From: Bacteroidota bacterium
Lineage (GTDB): Bacteria > Bacteroidota > Bacteroidia > Bacteroidales > Lentimicrobiaceae
Length of the DNA stretch: 30,891 nucleotides
Direction: 5' to 3'
NCBI GenBank assembly: GCA_023434665.1
Contig: JAEYSM010000053.1
Span: 1-30,891, forward strand
The position numbers and the translations under genes were made by a program. Of the stretch, positions 7,184 to 16,198 are shown one piece after another. The first letter of the stretch is position 1. Every line of letters begins with the position of its first letter. The notes under the pieces were generated by a model. It saw nothing but the letters and a program-made list of their open reading frames with translations, was not told the DNA's origin and ran no database searches.

Positions 7184-8071
7184 TCATGCCGGTAATGAAA
7201 GATACTTCACCACAGCCTCAGTACGTGTACGGCGTTTAAGACTCTCGTCCGTTTGCCGGTATCTCACAATGGCGATGGCAATGGCTATTATCAGGCTTAT
7301 CGTCATCCAGTGCACCGACCATCTCAGCAATATGTTAAAAGCCACAGTTGGTTGAATGAAATTATACCATATGAGCGAAAAAGCCAGTGCAAGTCCCAAC
7401 ACCGCCCCGACAAAGAATCCACCGGTTACCACGTATTTCAAGCCGGGAATGGTTGATTTGCCGGGGAAGAGTATATGGAACCACATCAAACAAGGTCCGA
7501 AAAGGTTAAAACCGAAAATAAAGAAAGTGTTGGCAACACTCATCAGCCAGTCCTTTCCGTAAATAAACCGCGTATTAAAGGCCAGCACAAACAAAAACAG
7601 ATATAAAGAAAAAACACGCACCGATTTTACCTCCGGCCGCTTATAATTGAGATAAAGACTCAGTGCAATTACCAGGAGCATTATCAGGTAAAGCAGCGAC
7701 ATCTCAAGAGTATAAAAGTCAGCAAACGAATCAGGCGTCAGAATCAGATGCAGCTCCACACCCCCGCGGACAACAGTCAAAAGTGCCGGTATGCCGGGTT
7801 GTAGATCACTGATCACCCTCGCATAACCGTCAGCCGAAGTAACAACTTTTCCATTTATCTGCACGATGGTATCATGCAACTCAATACCTGCTGCTGAGGC
7901 AGGACCCTGTAAGAGCACCCGCGAAACCACGCATTTACTGTTACCGGCATAGATACCCAGGCCGTCCACCGGATGTTCGAATGCCTTTAAAAAATACACT
8001 CCATTCACAAACAACACCAGGGCAGTCATCAGCCATGCCCACACAGGAATACCCGTGAACTTATTATTCAT
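7184..8071 (-). CDS. PDZ-domain multi-pass membrane protein, possibly a truncated sensor
   Basis: The 295-residue protein has one N-terminal transmembrane segment (about 10-30), a PDZ domain (about 45-115, with GPASAAGIELHDTIVQINGK as the carboxylate-loop region) and then six or so further hydrophobic segments. This layout resembles the sensory half of membrane histidine kinases that carry a PDZ domain. No kinase domain follows: the ORF ends shortly after the last transmembrane segment with the charged stretch RYRQTDESLKRRTRTEAVV. It could be a stand-alone PDZ membrane protein or a 3'-truncated sensor kinase. G+C is higher than in its neighbours. Confidence 0.6.
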   Translation of the reverse strand: MNNKFTGIPVWAWLMTALVLFVNGVYFLKAFEHPVDGLGIYAGNSKCVVSRVLLQGPASAAGIELHDTIVQINGKVVTSADGYARVISDLQPGIPALLTVVRGGVELHLILTPDSFADFYTLEMSLLYLIMLLVIALSLYLNYKRPEVKSVRVFSLYLFLFVLAFNTRFIYGKDWLMSVANTFFIFGFNLFGPCLMWFHILFPGKSTIPGLKYVVTGGFFVGAVLGLALAFSLIWYNFIQPTVAFNILLRWSVHWMTISLIIAIAIAIVRYRQTDESLKRRTRTEAVVKYLSLPA

Positions 8072-8129
8072 CAGATTGAATGAACTTTACAAAAACAGAT
8101 TATCTTCTGAGTAATATATATTTATCACT

Positions 8130-8137
8130 CAAATTTA
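8130..8137 (-). promoter_or_regulatory. Putative -7 box for the PDZ membrane protein gene
   Basis: On the minus strand it reads TAAATTTG (TAnnTTTG), about 58 bp upstream of the start at 8071. No convincing -33 element was seen. Confidence 0.35.
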
Positions 8138-8180
8138 AGAAAATTTCTTCCAATAAGCCGCGGTATCAATTACAAGTATC

Positions 8181-9035
8181 TTACCATTTTTTAACCATCT
8201 CAAACTGTTTGCCTTTCAATTGAATACCACAATAAGAAAGGAAACCTGTAATGTTTGTGCATGCAATATCAGTGTTGACTATCTTGATGTTGTTGTGCCG
8301 GTTGGCTTTCAGGGCTTCGGTGAGTAGTGCCGAGGCTATCCCTTTGCGGCGATGGGTATCAGCGACTGCAATCTGTGAAACATCTCCTGATGACGGCTCA
8401 AAAATACAGTATCCTACCGGTTTATCAAGGTATAATGCTACAAAAAACCTGAAGTCTTCAACACGTCGCATAATTGCATCCATACTATTCTGCCAGGAGG
8501 GAATAAAATCACTGTAACACTCAACTCTTTTAAGCTCATTGAAACTTATTTCTCTAATTTCATATCCTGAAGGCAGAATCCGGGCTGGAATTTGCACATG
8601 AGATGAGTCCTGAACGAAATAATTAAACTCACGGATCACCTCGAACCCTAGTTTCTTATACACAGAAATTGCATTGGTATTATGTTGCAACACTTCCAAC
8701 AAATACTGCGAAACCCCTGCTTCTTTAAGAAATGGAAGAGAGTATCTGAAAATCTTTGATGCATATCCTTTGCCACGGTATTCCTTTAATGTGCCTGTAC
8801 CGGCATCGTACGCGGTTTTTTCACCATAAAAGTTCCCTATGCCATTAAGGATAAACGATTTGAGCTCATTATCCTCAAATAAACCATATGACAACGAAGG
8901 TTCAAATCCACGTCTGTCAAGCATAATCTGTAACTCTATCTCATTCACCTGTACCTCATAATCACTGAATGCCTCTTTAAATACAGAGTACAGGGATTCA
9001 AACTTTATCGAATCAAGAGATTTAAATTGTATCAT
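8181..9035 (-). CDS. Tandem GNAT-domain N-acetyltransferase
   Basis: The 284-residue protein contains two GNAT folds. The N-terminal domain has the acetyl-CoA pyrophosphate-binding motif RGKGYA (87-92), followed by the ISVYKKLGFEV segment typical of motif B. The C-terminal domain has HRRKGIASALLTEA (from residue 229) but a weaker motif B. The substrate cannot be read from the sequence; members acetylate amines on small molecules or protein N-termini. The ATG at 9035 is supported by a candidate -7 box only 6 bp upstream, which would make the mRNA nearly leaderless. It stands alone, between the PDZ gene and the T9SS gene terminator. Confidence 0.82.
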   Translation of the reverse strand: MIQFKSLDSIKFESLYSVFKEAFSDYEVQVNEIELQIMLDRRGFEPSLSYGLFEDNELKSFILNGIGNFYGEKTAYDAGTGTLKEYRGKGYASKIFRYSLPFLKEAGVSQYLLEVLQHNTNAISVYKKLGFEVIREFNYFVQDSSHVQIPARILPSGYEIREISFNELKRVECYSDFIPSWQNSMDAIMRRVEDFRFFVALYLDKPVGYCIFEPSSGDVSQIAVADTHRRKGIASALLTEALKANRHNNIKIVNTDIACTNITGFLSYCGIQLKGKQFEMVKKW

Positions 9036-9040
9036 AATTG

Positions 9041-9048
9041 CAAATTTA
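9041..9048 (-). promoter_or_regulatory. Putative -7 box for the double-GNAT gene
   Basis: It reads TAAATTTG on the minus strand. Its position 6 bp from the start codon predicts a very short or absent leader. Confidence 0.4.
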
Positions 9049-9125
9049 ATGGATTGCCATAATTTATTTTACCAAAGACTCGAAGTAACTATAATCAGAG
9101 TAACTTAAATATCAGGATTATAAAA

Positions 9126-9155
9126 CAATAGAGTTAAATTTCTTTAACTCTATTG
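9126..9155 (-). terminator. Hairpin terminator downstream of the minus-strand T9SS gene
   Basis: CAATAGAGTTAAA and TTTAACTCTATTG form a perfect 13-bp stem with a 4-nt loop. On the minus strand it lies 45 nt after the stop at 9200 and is followed by TTTTA. It is also symmetric enough to act from the other side. Confidence 0.75.
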
Positions 9156-9199
9156 CCACATTAATTAACTAAACGTACTCACCACACACATTTTAAAAG

Positions 9200-10495
9200 T
9201 TAGATTACCTGCAATGGACTTGAGACTCTTTGATCCCCAATTATCATCATACAGTCGTATGTACCTTTTCTTAGTTGTTTTATTGGAATCACAAATTCCT
9301 GAAGTCCTGCCTGTAAATTACCTGAGAATATTCTTCTGGTCAGCTTGCCTTTTGAAGAGTATAAAGCAATAGTTGCTTTTTGCCTGATCGGATTGTAAAA
9401 TATAAAAGAAGATACATCCATTGAGGGATCGGGATAAACTCCGGCACGATAATCAAAATCATTGCTTAATTTCTTGAATGAAGGAAATTGAGCCTTCATT
9501 ATCAAACCACTATCACCTACAATAAAGGCCGTATTGCTTATCAATTTTACATCCTTTAAAATTCTGCAGCCAGCTGGACTTGAAACATCTATCCAGTTTT
9601 GCCCCTGATTATATGTCTCAGAAATCAAATATGCGTTTCCATATATTTTCGAAGAAATACGACCACCAACTGCTATCCCATGCATATTATCCATATCGAG
9701 ACCTGTGTAAAAGGTTGAATCAGTACTTGCAACAGGTGCCCACATATCAGTGATCCATTGATCACTTCTGGCAATATATGACCTCGGTTCCTGATTATCG
9801 CTATTATTCATTATTCCGATGGTAATAATTGAATCACTGTTAATCGGATAACCGTCTATTATTTTACCTTCTGAGTAATAATTATCATTAAATACCTTAT
9901 ACTCACGACTTATTGTCAGTCTATTAAAGTTAAGCACTTTTCCAATTACATGATTTTTTCTTGTATTATCGCCAAAAACAAACGCTGTCTCTTCATCAAA
10001 GATCCGTACAGAGTTAAAATTGCCTTCTCCGTCCTTACTAACTATACGCCAGGAATCTCCACAATCCCTGGTTATTAATAGTGTTTTGGAACTGCCTCCA
10101 ATTATTCCATTCCCATTTTGGCTGATATGAACAGATAGTAGATTTGCATCTTTTATAAGTTCAATATTAACGATCTGCCAGGTATTTCCCTCATCATTTG
10201 ATTTAAGAATTAATCCATCAGCACCTACTGCCATAATGCAATTAACATCAAAATAGCTAACGGAATTCAGACAGTTGGTAACACCCGAATTCTTACTCTT
10301 CCAATATGAACCTCCATCAGAGGTCATTAATATTATTCCCTTGTCTCCAACAATAATCCCATTATTATTATCGAAAAAATCAACACTGTTTAAACAGACG
10401 TCTGTGTCAGAAGGAATGATTGTCCATGTTGATTGTGCACTCGAAACAATTGCCAATAAAACAAATATAACGGTCGGAAAAATTCTTATTTTCAT
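9200..10495 (-). CDS. Secreted Ycf48-like beta-propeller protein with T9SS sorting domain (paralogue 1)
   Basis: The 431-residue protein starts with a signal peptide (to about residue 20, ...VSSAQ). It then has repeats such as SVDFFDNNNGIIVGDKGIIL and VGADGLILKSNDEGNTWQ, the Ycf48/BNR-like propeller blades with TxDGGxxW elements. The last 75-80 residues form a type A T9SS sorting domain, with YPDPSMDVSSFIFYNP where YPNPS is usual, and ALYSSKGKL. It should therefore be exported through the outer membrane. It is a paralogue of the proteins encoded at 13447 and 14807. 'Photosystem II stability factor' is the common automatic name for this fold and does not apply here. Ligand and role are unknown. 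A hairpin terminator follows. Confidence 0.82.
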   Translation of the reverse strand: MKIRIFPTVIFVLLAIVSSAQSTWTIIPSDTDVCLNSVDFFDNNNGIIVGDKGIILMTSDGGSYWKSKNSGVTNCLNSVSYFDVNCIMAVGADGLILKSNDEGNTWQIVNIELIKDANLLSVHISQNGNGIIGGSSKTLLITRDCGDSWRIVSKDGEGNFNSVRIFDEETAFVFGDNTRKNHVIGKVLNFNRLTISREYKVFNDNYYSEGKIIDGYPINSDSIITIGIMNNSDNQEPRSYIARSDQWITDMWAPVASTDSTFYTGLDMDNMHGIAVGGRISSKIYGNAYLISETYNQGQNWIDVSSPAGCRILKDVKLISNTAFIVGDSGLIMKAQFPSFKKLSNDFDYRAGVYPDPSMDVSSFIFYNPIRQKATIALYSSKGKLTRRIFSGNLQAGLQEFVIPIKQLRKGTYDCMMIIGDQRVSSPLQVI

Positions 10496-10497
10496 TC

Positions 10498-10524
10498 TGC
10501 AGAAAATTAAAATTTAATTCTGCA
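10498..10524. promoter_or_regulatory. 27-bp near-palindrome ahead of T9SS paralogue 1
   Basis: TGCAGAA (10498-10504) and TTCTGCA (10518-10524) flank an AT-only core that is itself close to symmetric. It sits immediately upstream of the start codon at 10495. It may be an operator, possibly for the adjacent response regulator, but that is a guess. Confidence 0.35.
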
Positions 10525-10602
10525 AAATAACAGGGCAAAAAAAAGATAAACAATTCGTACTTTATGGTATTTAAATTTATTGATCTACGTAGTAGTACTG
10601 AC

Positions 10603-11262
10603 TTATTTTAAATCCACCAGCTCTTTTTCAATTGCAAATTTTATTAATCCTACAATTGTTTTCTGCTTGGTTTTCATGAAGATATTCTTTCGGTGTGTCT
10701 CAACTGTACGTTCACTGATAAATAATTTTTCTGCTATCTGCTCATTTGAATATTCCTGAACAATAAGAGCCAGTACTTCCGATTCCCGGGAAGTAAGTTT
10801 AATAACATTAGGTTGAACTGAATTTATCGAACTGTCGGAATTATAAATACCTTGCATAATAATATCCTGAACTTCTTTTGAAAGAAATCTTTTACCTTCA
10901 GCAATAGTGCATATGGCTTCTGACAACTCAGAAATATCAGTACTTTTAATAACATAACCCATTGCCCCAGCTTCGATCATCTTCGCAATCATAACGTTAT
11001 CATTATACATGCTAAGAGCCAATATCTTTGTTTCAGGGAATCGCTCTCGGACAATTTTTGTCAATTCCAGGCCGCTCATTTCAGGCATGTTAATATCAAC
11101 CATAAGCACATCAATTCTTTCTTTTTCAAGAATTTCAATCGCTGACTGACCACTTGTAACACCTATAATGCTCTCAATACAAGTTTCATCAGCAAGTAAT
11201 GCTTTTAAACCATCTAGCATCAGATGGTGATCATCCACCAGCAAAAGCTTGAATTTTCCCAT
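10603..11262 (-). CDS. NarL/FixJ-type response regulator
   Basis: The 219-residue protein has an N-terminal receiver domain with acidic pair Asp10-Asp11, phospho-acceptor Asp56 in LMVDINMPEMSG, and the conserved Lys in YVIKS. A C-terminal LuxR-type helix-turn-helix (LTSRESEVLALI and QIAEKLFISERTVETHRKNI) follows. It is a DNA-binding transcription factor activated by phosphorylation. Its first 32 nt overlap the end of the histidine kinase gene, so the two are translationally coupled cognates. Flanking secreted-protein genes on both sides are candidate targets. Confidence 0.92.
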   Translation of the reverse strand: MGKFKLLLVDDHHLMLDGLKALLADETCIESIIGVTSGQSAIEILEKERIDVLMVDINMPEMSGLELTKIVRERFPETKILALSMYNDNVMIAKMIEAGAMGYVIKSTDISELSEAICTIAEGKRFLSKEVQDIIMQGIYNSDSSINSVQPNVIKLTSRESEVLALIVQEYSNEQIAEKLFISERTVETHRKNIFMKTKQKTIVGLIKFAIEKELVDLK

Positions 11263-13252
11263 TTTGTAATTGTTTAACAGGAATTAATATTGTGACAATG
11301 GTACCTCTGCCAATAGCAGTATCAATATGAACATTCCCACCAATGCTTTCAATGCGTGATTGAATATTTTTCAATCCAATACCGTTTCCATTTTTTTTAT
11401 TAATGTCAAATCCTTTCCCATTATCTTCTATCATCAACATTATCTCATCATCATTTTCAAGTAACTGAAAATTAATCTCTGTTGCTTTTGAATGAACAAT
11501 GATATTATTTATCACTTCCTGAACCACACGATATATAGTAAGTTCTATAAAGCCGTCAATATTTACATATACATCAGAGAAATCCATATTCAGCTTAAAT
11601 TTTTTTGCTTCTTGTAATGGTTCCAACAAACTTCTTATGGATGAGGCCAAACCTTTTTCATGTAATAAAATTGGTGCCAGATTATGCGATATATTTCTTA
11701 ACTCACTAAATGCATTATCTGTCAAACAAATGGCACTGAATAATAATTCTTGCTGTTTTGATTGTTCAAGCAATAACTTTCTATCCAAACTTGTTAATGT
11801 CAGCTTTAGAACTGATAGTATCTGACCAAGGCCATCATGCAGTTCTTCACCTATCCGTTTCCTTTCGCGAAATTCTGCATCAAGCAGTTCAATGGCTCTT
11901 AGCTCTCTTATTCTATGTAATGTTTTTTCGAGCTTTTGCTTATATCTTTGTCTGTAACTGATATAAAAAATATACAAAAGCAGTATAATAGCTAAACAAA
12001 CAGTAACTGTAAGAATAATTTGTGTATTTCTTTTACTTATTAACAACTCTTGTGCTTCAATCTGGAGAACCTGAAATCGCTTCTGTCTTCTAAGTAACTC
12101 TATTTCCATTTCGCTTTTTTCAGTTTCGTGTTTTAATTCTAGTTCATAGATCTTATTAAACCGATGATTATTTATAACACTGTCCTCCGTATTCTTAAAT
12201 TTTTTGTAAAAAGCGAGACTTTTACGATATTCACCGGTTGCTTCATATATATCTGCATAATTATGGTAGACTTCATATAGAAGCTTGTTACTACTGACAT
12301 TATTAGCCAACGCTTCTGATTTCCGATTAAATTTAATAGCTTCAGTAAAATTCCCTCTGCGTATATTAATAATAGTTACTTTAAGATAAGATTCTGCAAG
12401 ATTGTGGTTACTGTTCGTTTTCTTGGCACATTCAACTGCCTTAAATGCAAATTGGAGAGCTTTGTCATAATTTCCCTCTTCCATAAAAAGCGTCGCAAGA
12501 TGATTATAACTTATGGATAAGCCATAAAGGTCATCTATTTCTTCTTTTATTTTGACAGATTTATTAAGATATGACAGTGCTTTGCTAAAATCCCTGTTAA
12601 TTGTATAGATTTGCCCACTATTTGTCAATACAGCTCCAATGCCCCCCTTGTTATTCAACAGCTGATAAAAGGATAAAGCTTTTTGAAAAAAGACAAGGGC
12701 TTTATCATAATTCCTCATCGATTTGTAAATCATACCAATATTATTATTTACATTGGCCTGTCCCTGAATATTATTTTCAGCTTCAAAATATGTAAGTGCA
12801 GAAAACAAGTATTTACAGGCATCATTTGAATTTCCAATATGCCAATGAGTTAGCCCTATATTGCTCAGATTTGATGCAATGAGTTTCGGTTCATTAATTT
12901 GTTTACTTATAGAAAGTGCTTCATGATAATAGCTAAGCGCATTGGCGTAGTCTCCTTTTACGTCATATGCTACACCTAACCGGTTTAAGGCTACGCTCTC
13001 ACCGGCTGTATATTGTAATTGTTTTGATAAATGTAATGCCTCATTCGCAAAATCAATGGCTTCTCCGGTATTTGTATAGACCTCGTTAAAACTTAATTGA
13101 TTAAGGACATCAACTTTTCCAGGTCCTTTTATAGTATCAAGCTGCCTGAGTAGTATTGATCGGGTTTTAGAGTCTGGCGTCGGATTTGCATTTGACAGAA
13201 CCGGCAATATCAATAATACCATAATAATTTTCAGGCCTAATCTTATTTCCAT
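11231..13252 (-). CDS. TPR-containing sensor histidine kinase (HisKA_3 family)
   Basis: The 673-residue protein has a signal peptide (about 1-22) and a periplasmic array of tetratricopeptide repeats (about 55-350, with units such as NYDKALVFFQKALSFY). A coiled coil (about 365-408), one transmembrane helix (about 411-433) and a cytoplasmic kinase core follow. The H-box is ERKRIGEELHDGLGQ with His472. The ATPase domain shows DNGKGFD and GNGIGLKNIQSRIESIGG. This is the NarX/LiaS-like class, which pairs with LuxR-type regulators such as the one encoded next. The TPR region probably senses a peptide or protein signal, but the ligand is unknown. Confidence 0.92.
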   Translation of the reverse strand: MEIRLGLKIIMVLLILPVLSNANPTPDSKTRSILLRQLDTIKGPGKVDVLNQLSFNEVYTNTGEAIDFANEALHLSKQLQYTAGESVALNRLGVAYDVKGDYANALSYYHEALSISKQINEPKLIASNLSNIGLTHWHIGNSNDACKYLFSALTYFEAENNIQGQANVNNNIGMIYKSMRNYDKALVFFQKALSFYQLLNNKGGIGAVLTNSGQIYTINRDFSKALSYLNKSVKIKEEIDDLYGLSISYNHLATLFMEEGNYDKALQFAFKAVECAKKTNSNHNLAESYLKVTIINIRRGNFTEAIKFNRKSEALANNVSSNKLLYEVYHNYADIYEATGEYRKSLAFYKKFKNTEDSVINNHRFNKIYELELKHETEKSEMEIELLRRQKRFQVLQIEAQELLISKRNTQIILTVTVCLAIILLLYIFYISYRQRYKQKLEKTLHRIRELRAIELLDAEFRERKRIGEELHDGLGQILSVLKLTLTSLDRKLLLEQSKQQELLFSAICLTDNAFSELRNISHNLAPILLHEKGLASSIRSLLEPLQEAKKFKLNMDFSDVYVNIDGFIELTIYRVVQEVINNIIVHSKATEINFQLLENDDEIMLMIEDNGKGFDINKKNGNGIGLKNIQSRIESIGGNVHIDTAIGRGTIVTILIPVKQLQNGKIQAFAGG

Positions 13253-13446
13253 TTTCTCGCCTTGAATTACGAAGTAAATGTAAGCAAGTATTCCGATTAA
13301 TGTATCTATTAATAGCGTTAAAACCTAAAAATCAGTACCAATACGGAGATAATGCATTACAATATACCATATAGTACGCATTGTTAAATGTTTTAATTAC
13401 CTATTATTTTGCTCCATCAATTATCCACTTTAACAAATAATCAAAA

Positions 13447-14763
13447 ATGAAAAAACAATTACTCATGATCCTGTTTGCCTGTATTTGTGTCACGGCATTG
13501 CAGGCACAATCATCATGGTCTGTTCAACAGTCAGGTACATTTTATACATTGAAAGGTGTTGATTTTATCGATGAAAACATTGGAATAGCTGTTGGAGATA
13601 ACGGTGTTATTGTCCGAACTATTAATGGGGGCCAAACATGGGAGATTTTAAATTCCGGGGTAACGTTATGTCTCAACTCTGTTAGTTTTATTGATGCAAA
13701 CAATATAATTGTCGTAGGGAATAATGCTCTGATTCTTAAATCTACTGACGGAGGAGATTCATGGGTTGCTCAGTATATTGAGGGAACAGGGAATGGAGGA
13801 TCAGAAAATGCAGACTTTTGGTCGGTTGATATGAGCTCTTCAGGTAAAGGAATTGTTGTAGGTCAATATCAAACACTCGTAACTACAACTGATGGATTCG
13901 TTAATAAACTTATCATCAGGAAAAATTATACAGGAGGCTTTTATTCTGCAAGTATTCTGGATGAAGATAATGCCTTTGTTTTTGGCATAAATGGGAATTA
14001 CATACCAATTGTATATAAAGTTGCTCACTTCGATAGCTTATCTACAGCCAGATATTACCTTCCATTCGATGGAACTATATATACGGAGGTAGCGACATTA
14101 CATGATGGCTTTGCTTTTAGTACAGACTCTGTACTTACTGTTGGAAATATGGAAGACCCAAATGCTCTTTATGGAATGTCCTCCTATATCTGCAGGAATC
14201 AGTCATGGGAAACCGATGAGTGGAATACTGTACATGCAGTTTACGACTGCTGGTATAATGCTGTAGATTTTGTCAACAATTATGGAGTATCCGTTGGCGG
14301 CAAAATAGATCCACTAGGTATTAACACAAATATTATTTCGGAATCGTCTGACCAGGGTAGAACCTGGAAAGAAGTCCAAAGCCCGATTGCCCATCTTATT
14401 CTGAATGATGTTAAAATACTTAATACTGCAGGATATATCGTTGGTGATAGCGGATTAATCATAAAAACCGAATTGCCGGCTGTTAACTACCAATCTCAAC
14501 AGATAGATTACAGTCTTAACGTATATCCGAATCCTTCAGGTGACCATTGCAATATTTCCTTCTTAAATCCTGCTAAAGAAGATATTGAAATTTCGCTTTA
14601 CAATTCAAATGGAAAACTTGTTTCTACAGTTTTCAAAGGAATTCTACCATCTGGAAAGCATGAATTCAGACTTTCCTTTAACAAATTAAGTAATGGATTT
14701 TATTACTGCACATTAAGAGCGGGGAAACAAGCGATATCAAAAAAGATCAGCATAGTAAGGTAA
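13447..14763 (+). CDS. Secreted Ycf48-like beta-propeller protein with T9SS sorting domain (paralogue 2)
   Basis: The 438-residue protein has a signal peptide (MKKQLLMILFACICVTALQA). Propeller repeats include GIAVGDNGVIVRTINGGQTW and ILKSTDGGDSW, and a C-terminal T9SS type A domain begins at NVYPNPSGDHCNISFLNP, with SLYNSNGKLV and final GKQAISKKISIV. It is transcribed divergently from the histidine kinase across 194 bp. Its domain order matches the minus-strand paralogue at 9200 and the next gene at 14807. The tandem arrangement with only 43 bp to the next start suggests one transcript. It is likely displayed on the surface or released. Confidence 0.85.
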   Translation: MKKQLLMILFACICVTALQAQSSWSVQQSGTFYTLKGVDFIDENIGIAVGDNGVIVRTINGGQTWEILNSGVTLCLNSVSFIDANNIIVVGNNALILKSTDGGDSWVAQYIEGTGNGGSENADFWSVDMSSSGKGIVVGQYQTLVTTTDGFVNKLIIRKNYTGGFYSASILDEDNAFVFGINGNYIPIVYKVAHFDSLSTARYYLPFDGTIYTEVATLHDGFAFSTDSVLTVGNMEDPNALYGMSSYICRNQSWETDEWNTVHAVYDCWYNAVDFVNNYGVSVGGKIDPLGINTNIISESSDQGRTWKEVQSPIAHLILNDVKILNTAGYIVGDSGLIIKTELPAVNYQSQQIDYSLNVYPNPSGDHCNISFLNPAKEDIEISLYNSNGKLVSTVFKGILPSGKHEFRLSFNKLSNGFYYCTLRAGKQAISKKISIVR

Positions 14764-14806
14764 AATAATGTGTAACAAAATTACTAATCAAAAAATATCA
14801 TTTAAA

Positions 14807-16099
14807 ATGAAAAAAAATATTTTGGTATCCACGCTCACTGTTTTATTAACTGCTATGAACATTTTTGCCCAGGAAGACTGGACAGAACAGTTATCAGACA
14901 CTGATAAGACTCTTTATTCAGTTGATTTTATAAATTCCCTACATGGGATTGCTGTTGGTGAATCAGGCACTATCCTTAAAACCATTGATGGAGGTTTCAC
15001 ATGGCAAAATATCAACACTTGTTTTCCCAATAATCTGAACGGTATCAGCTTTTATGATGCCACGCATGCAGTGGCAGTAGGCGATGGTGGACAGATTATC
15101 GTAACAGAAGACGGTGGTAATACGTGGACAACTCATTGGTTGCCCGGTATTCAGTTTAATCTTTATGCTGTTGATGTTTCCCCTGATGGGAAGGGTATTG
15201 CAACTGGTCAACATGGTACAATTCTTTACACTTCAGATGGTGGCTATAGCTGGAGTGTTGTACAAGAGGATCAAACAGGTTCAGGTTGGTCTGTTCTTCG
15301 CTTCAATGAAAATGTCACATATGTCTTTGGGACAGGTACTGCTTCTAACCGTATATACCAGCTATTCGATAACCAGGTTGCGAATGTCTATGACTTCATG
15401 GTTAATTATCAAGGAGGAAATTTGGAAGGTTTAATTTATGATGGTTATCTCTTTAATAATGAAACCATAGTTACCGTAGGACATATTGTTTTTTATCCAA
15501 ATTATTATGGAACAATCACTAGTCGTCAGGACATGTACGCACCTGTTTGGGAAAGCTGTTTTACCATGGAGGCTTGCCAATTTCGTGGGGTTGATTTTAT
15601 AGGTAATCATGGTATAGCTGTAGGTGGGAGTGCTGGCTATGAACCTGATAGAGGGATTATAGTCGAAACAAACGATGAAGGGTTTACATGGAATGTCACA
15701 TTTGAGTCAGATAAAACACCAAATCTCAAAGATGTAAAAATGATAGGTAATGCTGCCTATGCAGTCGGAGATTATGGAATAATCCTTAAAAAATCAATCA
15801 GTACACCTGCCTTTTCTCATGAATTGAATGAAAACGGTTTAACAATTTCGCCAAACCCTTCAGGTGAAATAAATGAAATTTCTTTCACACTTCCATCATC
15901 AGAAAAAGTGGATATAGCGATATATGATCTGAATGGAAGGTTTCTTCAAACAATATTTCTAGGTGAACTTAATGCCGGGAGTCACCGTATTGCCAATCCT
16001 CTGACTGCAAGGACGGGAAAGCGCCTCCAGCCCGGTGTCTATATTATGAGACTCCTTGCAGGCAATACGGTAAATACTGCTAAAATGATAATTCAATAA
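14807..16099 (+). CDS. Secreted Ycf48-like beta-propeller protein with T9SS sorting domain (paralogue 3)
   Basis: Translation from ATG 14807 gives 430 residues with a clear signal peptide (MKKNILVSTLTVLLTAMNIF). An upstream in-frame ATG at 14768 would put 13 polar residues before it, so 14807 is preferred. Blades such as GIAVGESGTILKTIDGGFTW and VGDGGQIIVTEDGGNTW are the Ycf48-like repeats. The C-terminal region ISPNPSGEINEISF with AIYDLNGRFL and a final AKMIIQ is a T9SS type A sorting signal. It lies directly downstream of its paralogue and is followed by a strong hairpin terminator at 16138. Confidence 0.85.
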   Translation: MKKNILVSTLTVLLTAMNIFAQEDWTEQLSDTDKTLYSVDFINSLHGIAVGESGTILKTIDGGFTWQNINTCFPNNLNGISFYDATHAVAVGDGGQIIVTEDGGNTWTTHWLPGIQFNLYAVDVSPDGKGIATGQHGTILYTSDGGYSWSVVQEDQTGSGWSVLRFNENVTYVFGTGTASNRIYQLFDNQVANVYDFMVNYQGGNLEGLIYDGYLFNNETIVTVGHIVFYPNYYGTITSRQDMYAPVWESCFTMEACQFRGVDFIGNHGIAVGGSAGYEPDRGIIVETNDEGFTWNVTFESDKTPNLKDVKMIGNAAYAVGDYGIILKKSISTPAFSHELNENGLTISPNPSGEINEISFTLPSSEKVDIAIYDLNGRFLQTIFLGELNAGSHRIANPLTARTGKRLQPGVYIMRLLAGNTVNTAKMIIQ

Positions 16100-16137
16100 T
16101 CACAACCTGATTTCATTTCATCCTTCGGACAGGATGT

Positions 16138-16168
16138 CCCTCCGGTAGTAATATCGGAGGGTTTCGTT
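16138..16168 (+). terminator. Rho-independent-like terminator after the T9SS gene pair
   Basis: CCCTCCG (16138-16144) and CGGAGGG (16155-16161) form a 7-bp GC-rich stem with a 10-nt loop, followed by TTTCGTTT. It lies 38 nt beyond the stop at 16099. Confidence 0.8.
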
Positions 16169-16198
16169 TAAAAACCACTACTCAATTGTAAGTAAGAT

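Noticed and set aside
13340..13390. AATGC...GCATT inverted repeat before T9SS paralogue 2
   Set aside because: The 5-bp arms with a long spacer are not distinguishable from chance.
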